A stretch of 64,000 bases of DNA from positions 13,570,720 to 13,634,719 of the forward strand of contig CM034304.1 of assembly GCA_019925795.1 (NCBI GenBank). The letters run 5' to 3'. The position numbers and the translations under genes were made by a program. This DNA is from Dendrobium chrysotoxum. Its lineage: Eukaryota; Streptophyta; Magnoliopsida; Asparagales; Orchidaceae. Of this stretch, positions 9,884-20,799 are shown piece after piece; the stretch's first letter is position 1, and each line of letters opens with the position of its first letter. A model generated the notes under the pieces. That model did no database searches, was not told the DNA's origin, and saw only the letters and a program-made list of their open reading frames with translations.

Positions 9884-11683
9884 ATGGCTAACTTTGGTAT
9901 CGTAATACTGCTGATGGTTATTCAATTATACGACCACCATTGTTTGATAACATACCTTTTAATTTTTGGAAAACTTGCATGTCAACTTTTCTTTAATCTA
10001 TAGATTATCTCATGTGAATGCTTGTTAAAGATGGCTATGAAGCACCTTGTAGACTTGTTAGTAATGTTAAAATTGAACTACCTTTTATTGAATGGATATT
10101 TGATGATCGTGATTTAGCACAACTGAATGCAAAATGCTTGAACTATTTTTTTTATGCTTTAAAATCTGAAGATTACATGCTTGTCTCTACTTACACTACT
10201 GGTAAAGAAATCTGGGATATACTATGTATTACCTATAAAGGTATATCTGAAGTTAAGCAATCTAGATTGAGCATCTTGCTTCACGACTACGAACTCTTTT
10301 GTATAAAATCTATTGAATTAGTTTCTGAAATGTATACTAGGTTTACTCAAATTGTCACCTCTCTACATGCTTTAGGAAGAGAACTCACCAATTATGAAAA
10401 AGTAAACAAAATTTTAAGATGTTTGCCTTCTTCTTATGATGCCAAGATAACTGTAATTTTTGAATCCAAAGATTTAAATACTTATTCTTTTGATAACTTA
10501 CTTGGGTCACTCATTGCTTACGAGTAAGGGGTGAACCGATGCAGGTGAGAAGATGAAAGAAAAGACTGTAGCCCTAAAGGCTAATTATTCTAATTCTAGC
10601 TCTTTAGGATTTGATGATGATGATGTTGCCTTAATCACTAGGCCATTCAAAAGCTTTCTGAGAAAAAAATATAAGAATTTTAAGAAGTGGAACAAAGGTA
10701 AGAGTAGTAAAAATTTTAAAGGTTCTTCTGATACAAATTATTTTGAATGCAGGAAACCAGGGCATATAAAAGTTGATTATCCTACACTTAAGGCTCACCC
10801 AAGCAAGGAGAAGGGTGAGGATAAACCCAAGTTCAGGAAGGACACGAAAAGGATTCAAAAGGCTTTCTAGGCGAATTCTGCATCCGACTCCTCTGAGACT
10901 AAAGTTGAAGAGAAAGTTACAAACTTATGTTTGATGGCTGGTGAACATCTTGGTCAGTCCGACCAAGAAGAGGTATGTGAACTGACCTACGATCAATTAC
11001 TTGATGTTTCTAAAAAAATCCATTCATCATATAGGAAACTTAAGAAAATTCATGCTAGCTTGAAATTGGAATTTTTGAATTTACAAAAAGTGCATAAAAT
11101 TTTGAGTAAAGATCATTCCACACTTAATAGTAATCACATGTCATTACTTGATAAATTTGATGAGCTGAATAAAAAGTATTCTAATTTGATTATTGAGCAT
11201 GATTCATTAAAAGCATCGCATGTTGAATTAGAAGCTATATTTAAGAAATTAGAATCACATGCATCTGATTTAGATAGTGATGAGCATTATTTGAAATTTG
11301 AAATTGTAAGTCTCAAAAAGAAAAATGAATTTCTAAGTGTAAAAATTAGTGCTTTTAAGAAAAATGAAACACCTCCTACTTTTGCACAATTTTATGCACC
11401 TCCATCACTTGAAGAATCTAATTCAAAATCATCAAAATATGTTTCATTTAAACCTAGAAAGAGGCACTATCACCCACGTAGATTAGTTAACCCTTTTCCT
11501 AGCATTAGATATTTTTCTTGTGGCATGCTAGGACATATCTCTCACACCTGTACTGTTTATCGTAGTATACATTGGGTGTGGAGGCCCAAATTGCATGTTT
11601 CAAAGCACAACACATATGCATTACATTCTTCTTTTCATAAGAAGGAAACCAAACTTGTTTGGGTTCCTAAATCTGACGTTTGA
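9884..11683 (+). pseudogene. Element A gag, multiply interrupted
   Basis: The start ATG at 9884 is followed within 20 bases by a small deletion that shifts frame. In-frame TAA and TGA codons near 9995 and 10015 stand where Gln and Trp are expected. The UBN2-like domain is at 10018-10527 (LNAKCLNYFFYALKSED, SRLSILLHDYE, LGRELTNYEKVNKILRCLP). A Gln-to-TAA change ends it at 10525. A zinc-knuckle relic (FECRKPGHIK) lies at about 10740-10790, and a Trp-to-TAG change follows at about 10868. The coiled coil and second knuckle (SCGMLGHISHTC) occupy 10931-11683. The layout matches gag of D segment by segment. Confidence 0.9.
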
Positions 11684-11694
11684 TGATTTTATAG

Positions 11695-13260
11695 GTGTGC
11701 TCTCACAAATGGCCTCGTGAGAGCATGTTGTACCTGGACAGCAGATGCTCAAGACATATGACTGAAGATGCAAATCAATTTATTTCGCTGGAGGCCAGGG
11801 ATGGAGGCAAGGTTACACTTGGAGACAACTCCACCAGAAGGGTGGTAGGAGCATGTATAATTGGTGATTCAAAAAAATTTATTATTGATAATATTTTGCT
11901 TGTATATGGACTAAAACATAACTTGCTCAGCATTAGTCAACTCTGTAGTGTCCGCAAGCTTAAGAATATAATATAAAGTTCTTACTAACTTACTGCATTA
12001 TAAGCTTAAATGACAAAATTATTTTACAGGAAAAAAGGATCAATAATATCTACTTACTGGATGTAAGCTGCTTTAAAGCTGATATTTTAATCTGCTTAAA
12101 AACTGCTACTGATGAGTCTTGGCTGTGGCATATAAGGTTATGTCATGCCAGTATGAAAACCCTTAGAAGAGTCACCTAAAAAGACTTAGTTAGAGGTGTC
12201 CCCAAGCTTAAGTTCACTAAAAACCACCTGTGTGATGCCTGTCAACTAGGGAAGCATGTCCAATCCTCTTTTCACTCCATTAAGGACATCAACACCTCTA
12301 GACCTTTAGAAGTCCTTCATATGGATCTCTTTGGACCCATTAGCACTGCCAGCTTGGGGGGAAAAGTCTATGGGTTTTTGATTGTTGATGACTGCTCGAG
12401 GTTCACTTGAATTAGATTTCTATCACAGAAGTTTGAGTCATTTGATGAATTTAAATCCTTCTCCACTTAGATTCAGAAGAAGTTAGGTTGTGAGATCTTG
12501 ACTATCCATAGTGATCATGGGGGGGGGGGGGAGTTTGAAAATGAGAAATTTGGAACCTTCTATGATGAGCAAGGGATTAGCCATAACTTTTCAGCTCCTA
12601 GGACCCCTTAACAGAATGGGGTAGCTGAAAGGAAGAACATGATCTTAGTGGAAGCCACTAGAGCCATGCTTACTGAGTATTCACTTCCAAAATACTTTTG
12701 GGATGAAGCGGTGAACACTGTCTGTTATGTGCTAAATAGGGTGAATGTTAGATCCAAAATGAATAAGATAACTTATGAGATCATTAAGGGTAGAACTCTA
12801 AACCTGTCCCACCACCATGTATTTGGCTGTAAGGTTTTCATTCATAATAATGGGAAGTAACTCTTAGAAAAATTTGACCCAAAATCTAATAAAGGTATGT
12901 TCTTAGGATATTCAAGTGTAGGAAAATCCTTTGGAGTGTTTAATAAGAGGATATTGGTGGTGGAGGAGATTACTCATATAGTGTTTGATGAATCTGATCC
13001 CAAGGAGACTAGAGTTGAGGAAGAAGAAGATGTAGGAGAGATTACCCAAGGAGTTAAAAATATAAATCTGGAGGAAAGGGTAGAACCTCAAAATACTTTG
13101 CCTAGAGAATGGAGATATTCTTTAAGTCATCCTAAAGAACTGACCTTAGGCAACCCTTCTGAAGGTGTTATAACTAGGCACGATCTTAGGAAAGAAGTAA
13201 ACCACTCTGCCTTCATTTCAATGACTAAACCCACCAACCTGAATCAAGCCTTATTTAATT
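11695..13260 (+). pseudogene. Element A protease and integrase, multiply interrupted
   Basis: The protease motif is DSRCSRHMTED at about 11730; the Gly of the DSG triad is changed to Arg. The GAG-pre-integrase zinc region follows (WHIRLCHASM, CDACQLGK, 12120-12260). The integrase core has its first Asp in VDDCSRFT (about 12390), the second in SDHGGG (about 12515) and the Glu in QNGVAERKN (about 12625). Stops appear at Trp positions (about 12408 and 12468) and at a Gln position just before the QNG motif. A run of 13 G at 12519-12531 lengthens the expected Gly-Gly-Glu codons. 12639-12860 and 12897-13262 carry the integrase C-terminal part and the acidic linker to RT. Confidence 0.9.
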
Positions 13261-14759
13261 AGTTTTGGATCTTAGCCATGCAGGAAGAGTTGAATCAATT
13301 TGTAAGGAACGATGTTTGGGAGCTAGTAGAAAGACCAAAGAATCAAAGTGTAGTGGGAACCAAATGGGTCTTTAAGAAAAAGATGAATAATTCTGGTGTG
13401 GTGGTTAGGAATAAGATAAGATCGGTGGCTAAAGGGTACAACTAAATAGAAGGGATTGATTTTGAGGAGACCTTTGCCCTTGTAGCTAGATTGGAAGCCA
13501 TTAGAGTGCTACTAGCCTTTGCCTATTATAAGGGATTTAAGCTTTTCTAAATGGATGTCAAGAGTACCTTTTTGAATGGGATAATAAAAGAGGATATCTT
13601 TATAGAGCAACCCCCAGAATTTGAGAGTTCCCAATATCTAAATCATGTCTATAAATTAAAATGGTCTTATATGTATTAAAATATACACCCAGAGCTTGGT
13701 ATGAGAGGCTTAGCACATTCCTATTACAAAGAGAGTTTGTTAAGAGGAGCATAGACACCACCCTTTTTTTGAAGAAAGTAGGAGATAATTTACTCATTGT
13801 CCAGATCTATATTGATGATATACTTTTTAGATCTTCTGATAAAAACTTATGTGATGATTTTTCTAAAAAAATGAGTAAGGAGTTTGAGATGAGTATGATG
13901 GGAGAATTATCCTACTTTTTGGGGTTTAGCATAAGGCAGATGGATGATGGAACATTTCTGAATCAATCAAAATACATTAAGGATATTTTGAAGAAATATG
14001 AAATGGACAAAGCTAAGCCAATCAACACTCCCATGAGTTCATCTATTCAATTAGATAAGGATTCAAATGAAAAATCTATTGATCAGAAGAAGTATAGAGG
14101 AATTATAGGATCACTACTTTACCTGACAGCTAGCTGATCTGATATCATATTTAGTGTTTATCTTTGTGCGAGGTTTCAAGCTGATCCTAAAGAGTCCCAC
14201 CTGACTACTGTTAAGAGAATTCTTAGATATCTCTTAGGGACCCCAAACTTAGGAATTTGGTATTCTAGGTACAACACATCTTTTAAGATTATTGGATATT
14301 TTTTATTCTAATTTTGTAGGATGTATGGTGGATAAAAAGAGTACTTCTAGAACTTGCCAATTCATAGGACAGTCTTTAGTCTCCTGGTCTAGTAGAAAAT
14401 AAAACTCTGTTGTACTTTTCACTGTAGAAGCTGAGTATATTGCCTTAGGTAGCTATGTGGCCCAAGTCTTTTAGTTGAAGTAACAAATTTTGGATTTAGG
14501 ATTACCTGTTGGCACAATTTTTGTTCTATGTGATAACACCAGTGTCATCTGTATTTCTAAGAATCCTATCGAACATTCAAGAATAAAACACTTTGACATA
14601 AGACATCACTTCATTAGGGACCATGTTACAAAAGGGGACATCGAGTTAAACCATGTAGCAACTGAAAACCAACTGGCGAACATCTTTACTAAACCACTAG
14701 CCTTTGACTCATTCAGAATTTTAAAGACTAGATTGGGTGTGATTGACATAAATGCATGA
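13261..14759 (+). pseudogene. Element A reverse transcriptase and RNase H, multiply interrupted
   Basis: RT starts at AMQEELNQF, then GTKWVFKKKM, GIDFEETF and DVKSTFLNG. A frameshift at about 13620-13680 follows. 13661-14137 carries the active site YIDDILFRS, ELSYFLGFSIRQ and KKYRGIIGSLLYLTAS. Stops follow at about 14136, 14300 and 14400. RNase H C-terminal motifs (CDNTSVICISKNP, DIRHHFIRDH, ANIFTKPL) run from 14490 to the TGA at 14757. It corresponds closely to the D polyprotein, so A and D are related families within one lineage, although their LTR palindrome cores differ. Confidence 0.9.
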
Positions 14760-16378
14760 ATCTGACGATTACTAATTTCTGAATTTTTTGGTTTTGATTT
14801 TTCAGTTATTTTTATTTGATTTGATTATCTATTTCCTATTATTTTTTATTCTCTGCTGATTTTCCTTTTATTATTGTTACTTTCCTGATTTGAGTATTTA
14901 TTTTGATGCAATTTTCTACTTGTTCTTGATTTACTGCTTTTATTTTAAATCAGATCACTGCTCACTACTGCTGATAAACTAGATTTTTGATTGAGAGTTT
15001 TGCCTTATTTTTGTTTGGAAGCTGGTAAGCAGTTATTGACTCCTCTGAATCTGTTAAAAGGAAAAAATATTGATGATTGTTTCTCTTCTCTAACTCCTTT
15101 AATGGTGTATTATTTCTTTTGGATAAAAATCTTCGTTAAAATTAAAAAGTTAGTTTTTGAAAAAGAGATCTATTTTATCTTTCTACAGTAATCTACCTCA
15201 TATGAATAGTATTTTCAAAGTTTTGGATCATTGTTAAATTTTTTTAATCAAGTGATTGCACTTACCATATGATATATAATTTTTGTTCTATGAATTACTC
15301 CTCCTTATTATAGAGAGTGAGTTTTGTCCTCTCTTATGTTTGAAAGGTAATTTCACAACTGAGATTCTTTAACGATTATGAAAGGAAGCAAGCTTCTAAA
15401 AGATGCGCAAAAAGTGCCAAAATAAAAAAAGGGAGGCACAATATAATCACAAAATAAGCCCAAAGATGAAAAGATGCGCAATGTCGTAAAATTAGAAAGA
15501 TACATAAAGTGTATAAAAAATCAAAAGATGCCCAAAGTGTGCCAAACAAATTGAAAAAGAGGTACAAAATGAGCCCACAAAGAAATAAGCTTTCTTCCCT
15601 TTCAGATCTTTAAATTTCTAAGAAAAATTAATGCGCCACTTAATATTTTCAAAAATTTAAGGTGAAAAGTCATGATTTCTGATTCCTTACTTTGTAATAC
15701 TATTCTATTAGATATTTTTCTAGAATGAGGCTTAAAAGGATGTCTTATCAAGTCTAATTTCTTTTCTTCTGAATTAGACTTTTGTTTGAAAGGAATTTGA
15801 ACCTGTAAGGTGTCCGAGGTAGGAGTTACGAAGTTGATTTTTCAACTTTTTTTGAATTTCAGTGTGGTTGATTTTCTTCTTATTGGCTTTTTAATTAAAA
15901 ATCAAGGGAAATTTTATTTCACTAGAGCTGATCGATTAAAAAAAATTATTATTTTTACTGTTATTATTTTGTTCCTATTTTTTCTTTGATTTGAGTTGAT
16001 TTTGATTTTTCATTTTTTTTGTATTTTTGGCATCCCTAATCTTTACTCTCCATCCTTCATCTTTTTCACTTTTTTCTTCACATCGTTCTGGACGATCCCC
16101 ACATCGTCCTGTATTGTGATGTTTCTAGTTTGCTTTGTTTTGCTTTTTCTTCCTCCTTTTTATGATATCAAAAGGGAGAGTTATTTTTTATGTTACTAGT
16201 AGTTTCTTTTATTATTTTGTGTTATAGTTGTTTCTTTTGTTGTATTTAGTGTCACTGTTTGTCATTGATTAGTAAAATTTGTAATGACAAATCTTCTCTC
16301 ATATGTGCGTTGATTATTCCTATCTGCTTTATTTGAAACTACTGAATAAATATTTGTCATCATTAAAAATGAAGAGAT
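14760..16378 (+). other. Element A long 3' untranslated region, no env-like ORF
   Basis: This is 1.6 kb of T-rich non-coding sequence. 15375-15600 is a purine-rich patch with repeated GATGCGCAA, GCCAAA and AAAGATG words. A palindrome pair of the LTR type with 6-bp spacing is at about 16082-16117. A first polypurine-like tract (AAAAGGGAGAG, 16169-16180) and a decayed terminal tract (AAAAATGAAGAGA, 16365-16377) precede the 3' LTR. SIRE elements can carry an env-like ORF here; none is visible. Confidence 0.7.
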
Positions 16379-18199
16379 TATTACAAATATGGATTTAATG
16401 ATTATAATTTTGATGATAACAAACATTTCGATGTTCTATTTTTATTGGCTAACATCTCAGGTATAAAAGATCAAATGTAATTTAAGCAAACTCAAGATCG
16501 GGTCCGCCATTATTTAATTGTAATATTTTTCCTTTCTTAAGTCAAATGTAATGTAATTGATCCCCTAGCTAAGTAACCTTGCACACACACACTCAGGGGG
16601 AGAGTTTTAATGAGTTAGAGTTTTTATTTCAAATTTTGTTCAAATCATCCTAGACGATATTCATATCATCCAAGACGATCCAGTAAAAATAGAAACCCTA
16701 ATTAGGGTGACCATGTTAAGTCTGTTTAATTAAGAAGATCATCCTGGACAATAGATCCATCATATAGGATGATATGCTTAAATCAAAAATTCTCAACCGC
16801 CAAACTGAGTTAGGCAAGTTTTTATTTTTAGAATTTTGGTCCGATCGTCCTAGATGATCCTTTACAATCATGCTTAAATTAGTCTGTTGATTAAGGAAAG
16901 TAATTAATATTTAATTGATACGATCATATCATCCTGGACGATCAAAATATCATCCTGAACGATATATGAAAAATCCTCATCAACTAAATAACTTCACCTG
17001 GATGACCCGTACATGGTGGTGGATGATATAAGCCTATTTGTACTAATCATCCAGGATGATAGAAATATTGTTCCAGACAATCAAGTCATTTTCAATCGTA
17101 CAGCATGTTTGTACAGGATGATCTGAATAATATGCAAGATAATTTTAGTCATTTTTGACCTAATCGTATGGGATAATAGGCATATCATCTCGGACGATCA
17201 AGTCTTTTTCTTCAGATCGTCCAGCATTTTCTCCTGGACGACCCGGACAATCCTTAGGACAATTTTCCCAAGTTGAACTAATCGTCCGGGATGATCGCAG
17301 GATTGTCCTGGACAATCTGAACAAAATATGTCTTCTAATCATCTTGAGAAGCCAGATCGTCCAGACTAATTGGTGAAGATTTAGACTGATCATACAGGAT
17401 GATCCTTTGATTGTCCTGGACGATCTTTGATGGCAAGTTAAATTTTAGAGCAATTTTTGTGCCTTTTTATTTAAACCTTTTTGTTTGTTATTGGAAAAAC
17501 TTTTTGCCAAAGTCCTTTTCCTGAGAGAGCTTTAAGCGGGAGAGGGAGAGCTTGGGAGAGAGAGAGAGAATCTTGTGAGGGGGAGTTTGTGAGGTGTTCA
17601 CAAAGGTTACTCCAAGCAAGGATTCGAGTCATCTTCTTCGGTCGTCATCTCTTGTCTCGTGGTGTCTCTGTGGGAAGGATCATCAGCAAGAAGTCAAGGT
17701 TCTATGCCTGCATCTGAAGAAAGAAAAAGGAGGTAAGGTTCTCTGCCTGCTTTAGGAGGAAGCAAAAGGAGTCTGGGTTCTCTGCTTGCTTCAGGAGGAA
17801 GCAAAAGAAGTGTGGGTTCTCTGCCTCACTGGGTTAGTAAAAAGGAGTTGTGTAAAGGCTTCTACGCCTTACAGTGAGAGCAAAAGGAGAGTCACTGATT
17901 TGAGTAGTATAATACCTGGTGGCGAGGCTCTGGGGAGTGGACGTAGGTCAAGTTGATCGAACCACTATAAAATCTTGTGTGTTCTTTCTGATTATTTTTT
18001 GCACTTTATTTTTTTGTTGTTATCTGGTTGGGTGAAATCTGTTATCGATCTTTTTATTATTGTGTTTATTCATTTCCGTTGTAAATTATAAAAAAGATCT
18101 TTCTTGTGGTTAAAGAAGGTTTTAAACTACCAATTCACCCCCCCTTTGGATTAACCTCGGACTAGTTCATAAGGGCTTAACATCCTTATTGAACTTTTA
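16379..18199 (+). repeat. Element A 3' LTR (1821 bp)
   Basis: This is collinear with 7990-9827: same CA/GGGGGAG tract (about 16577-16605), same palindrome pairs (16640-17430), TATTTAAA at 17469-17476 and the same hairpin region (17690-17930). Many differences from the 5' LTR are transitions inside palindromes. It ends at 18199 before AAGAC. Visible divergence from the 5' LTR suggests an old insertion. Confidence 0.93.
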
Positions 18200-18890
18200 A
18201 AGACTATGTAGGCATCAGATTTTGTAGCTTATTTATTTTGCTGAGGTCAGGCAAAGTATTTAGTCACTCTGATTCACTGTTTCGATATGATTAAGAGGAT
18301 TCAGGATCCTTTCACCTTCTACCCTACTTATCCATTACGGTCAGGCAGGTAGTTGGTTTACTTACTTACCCGATTTAGAGAGCCCGACAGAGTCCCTGGG
18401 AGGTATTCCTCACTACCCCTTTTCACTGATTGTCCTGTTGAGACTAGACATGCATCAGATTTCGTGGCTTCTTTACTTTGCTAATGTCAGGTAAAGTATT
18501 AAGTCACCCCAATGCACTATTCCGATAGGATCAGGAGGATGCGGGATTATTTGACCTTCTACCTTGTTGATCTATTGTGATCAGGCAGGTAGTTGGTTTA
18601 CTTACTTACCCGATTAAGAGAGCCCGACAGAGTCCCTCAGAGGCATTCCTCACCACCCCTTTACCCTGATTGTCCTATAGTGATCAGACAGGCATCAAAT
18701 TTTACGACTTCTTTATTTTTTACTTCGATATGAGTAGGAAAGTATTGAGTCACCCCCATCTACTATTCTGATAGGAGTAAGAGGGTGCAGGATCCTTTCA
18801 CCTTCTATCCTTCTATTCCGATAAGGTTAGGTAGGTAGTTGGTCCCCTATACTTTTGCTTTATTCTCTATTCTACCCTTATGAGAGGTAA
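18200..18890. repeat. Right part of the ~240-bp tandem repeat array
   Basis: Monomers restart exactly at the A insertion point. CTTACTTACC recurs at 18361 and 18601, an exact 240-bp period, with conserved GAGAGCCCGACAGAGTCCC, ATTCCTCAC, TGTCCT, GGCATCA and AAAGTATT blocks. About three monomers are present before the array fades near 18850. Confidence 0.85.
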
Positions 18891-18949
18891 GGCAGATAGA
18901 TGATCTACCCACCTTCTCCTCCTTTGAAAATCTCTCATGTGTTCTTTAC

Positions 18950-20757
18950 CATACTTTACTTGTCATATTCGGTCAACACCAACACGAGCGGTTCACTAGC
19001 TTGTTCGCCGCTCCTGTTGGTGGTTCGTTTGTTGACCTTGAATTTCCCTAAAACCTTCCCCACTAAGTTCAAGGGGTCAAACATGACACCGATTGGGTTC
19101 AAACCCATGCCTTGGGACAACCTGGTTGACCAGGTCAACCTAGATTGACCCAATAAGCCCAAATGAGCTCAAATCAAATCCAATCCAATTCAAACCCTAT
19201 CTCTTGCTCAAACCCTCACCCCTTGAACTCAATTGACCAAGTTGACTGGGTCAAACTTTGACATAGTCAACCCAAGTCCTCCTTGGTCAAATTTGACCTA
19301 TTTTAGGTCAAATTAATCACATTCAATCCATTTAAAACCTTCCTAATGCTCCCTTAACTCAAACTACGGCTAAGAGACTTAGTTTTCCTCTTAATTAGCC
19401 CTAGATTTGATTTAAACTATTGATCATAGGGTTAGGAGGTTTAAATAAAGTCTTAGGGCTTGATTAGAGGGGACCTTGCATCCTATTCCCTCTAAAGTCT
19501 TTCTAAACCCGAACTTTTTTGTGTGAGAGTCCCCTTACTTCCCTTCCACCTTTCCCAACCTATATCCACTGTTAAGACCCCACCGGCGGTGATCTTCTAT
19601 TAAGATCAAGCCATTACTCCGTCTAAGTCAATTTGCTTTGGATCCAAACATTTTCAAGCCTCGAGTCCTTCTATAAATTTAATCATGGACAATCTACAAA
19701 TTCAGAGAGCCGTTAAACACCCAAATCTATCGATCCTATCAAGGTATATCGTCAACCTTGGTCTAGGACACTCCAAGTTAAATAGCTTTTCGTACAGTGC
19801 ATCCTAGAACGTGAGAATAGTCCCCCACAGATGCTCTTCATTAGTACTATTTGGATTTAAAATTTTGTTAGGTTTCATCACATGAATCGAGAGAATATAG
19901 CGATTATTGCTTTAGGGTCTTAGTTCGTGTGCATGCATGCCTATGATAGATCCTAGACTGTCGATTGTGCTATCAATAGTCCAGATCTCGTCGTATCATC
20001 CCTTGAATCTATCCTGCAGTTTGCTCGTCCATTGGATCTAACCGTTCGGCTCGATCAGAGCCGTCCGCTCAAAATAGCGAAGGATCAGACAGTCCCTATA
20101 CCCTGCTGACATGGTTAAGTTAACCGCACCACGGGCAATCATGATGTAATCACATGGCAATGATTGTACGGCGGTGTAATTAATGCCTGTGATTAGAAAT
20201 CACGTCCACAATTTGAATGAATGAATCAGGGAGTGATGCGTGTCTGACCGCTGCTGTCGCTGCTGCCAATCATTGATAATGATTGGAAACCTTTTTTTAA
20301 ATTGTTTTAAATTCTATTTTTCTTATAACAATTATTATAAATTATTTTAAAATTTAAAAATATACATATAATATATCAAAATTTTTAAAAAGTTACCCTC
20401 TTTAATTTAAAATTAATTTTAATCTAAAATATTATAAATATTTTAAGTTATATTTATTATTAAATATTTCTTATTTTAAATTAACAATTATTCAAATATT
20501 TAATTAAATATTATGTTAAATACTTTCTTAAAATTAAATATTTTATATTAATTTATTTAAAATAATTATATTATCATTTCAAAAAGAAAATATAATATAA
20601 TAATTTAAAAATTGATTTAATTTATAAAGTACTTATATAATTTAAATTATTTAACATATTTAAATATCTTTAACATTTATTAATATTGATTTCTTTCAAA
20701 TAATGATAATAATAATAATAATGATAACAATATTTTAATTCCTTTAAAAATCAAAAA

Positions 20758-20799
<42 letters not shown>

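Larger units (their letters stand above)
7990..18199 (+). mobile_element. Element A: full-length but dead Ty1/copia retrotransposon (SIRE/Maximus-like), 10.2 kb
   Basis: Two LTRs (7990-9827 and 16379-18199) flank a primer-binding site, gag, PR, IN, RT, RNase H and a long 3' UTR. The 5-bp target duplication is GAGAC (7985-7989) against AAGAC (18200-18204), a 4/5 match. The flanking 240-bp repeat continues across the empty site, so the insertion is precise. The family LTR terminus TGTTGC, known from B, has become TATTAT at the 5' LTR and TATTAC at the 3' LTR. Many coding stops are Gln-to-stop or Trp-to-stop changes. Both patterns are C-to-T or G-to-A transitions, as expected for long-methylated DNA. 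Confidence 0.95.

Noticed and set aside
18900..19162. Opposite-strand frames of 82 and 68 codons
   Set aside because: They mirror each other over a GTTGACC/GGTCAAC-rich segment of the F1 start. No similarity or codon signal.
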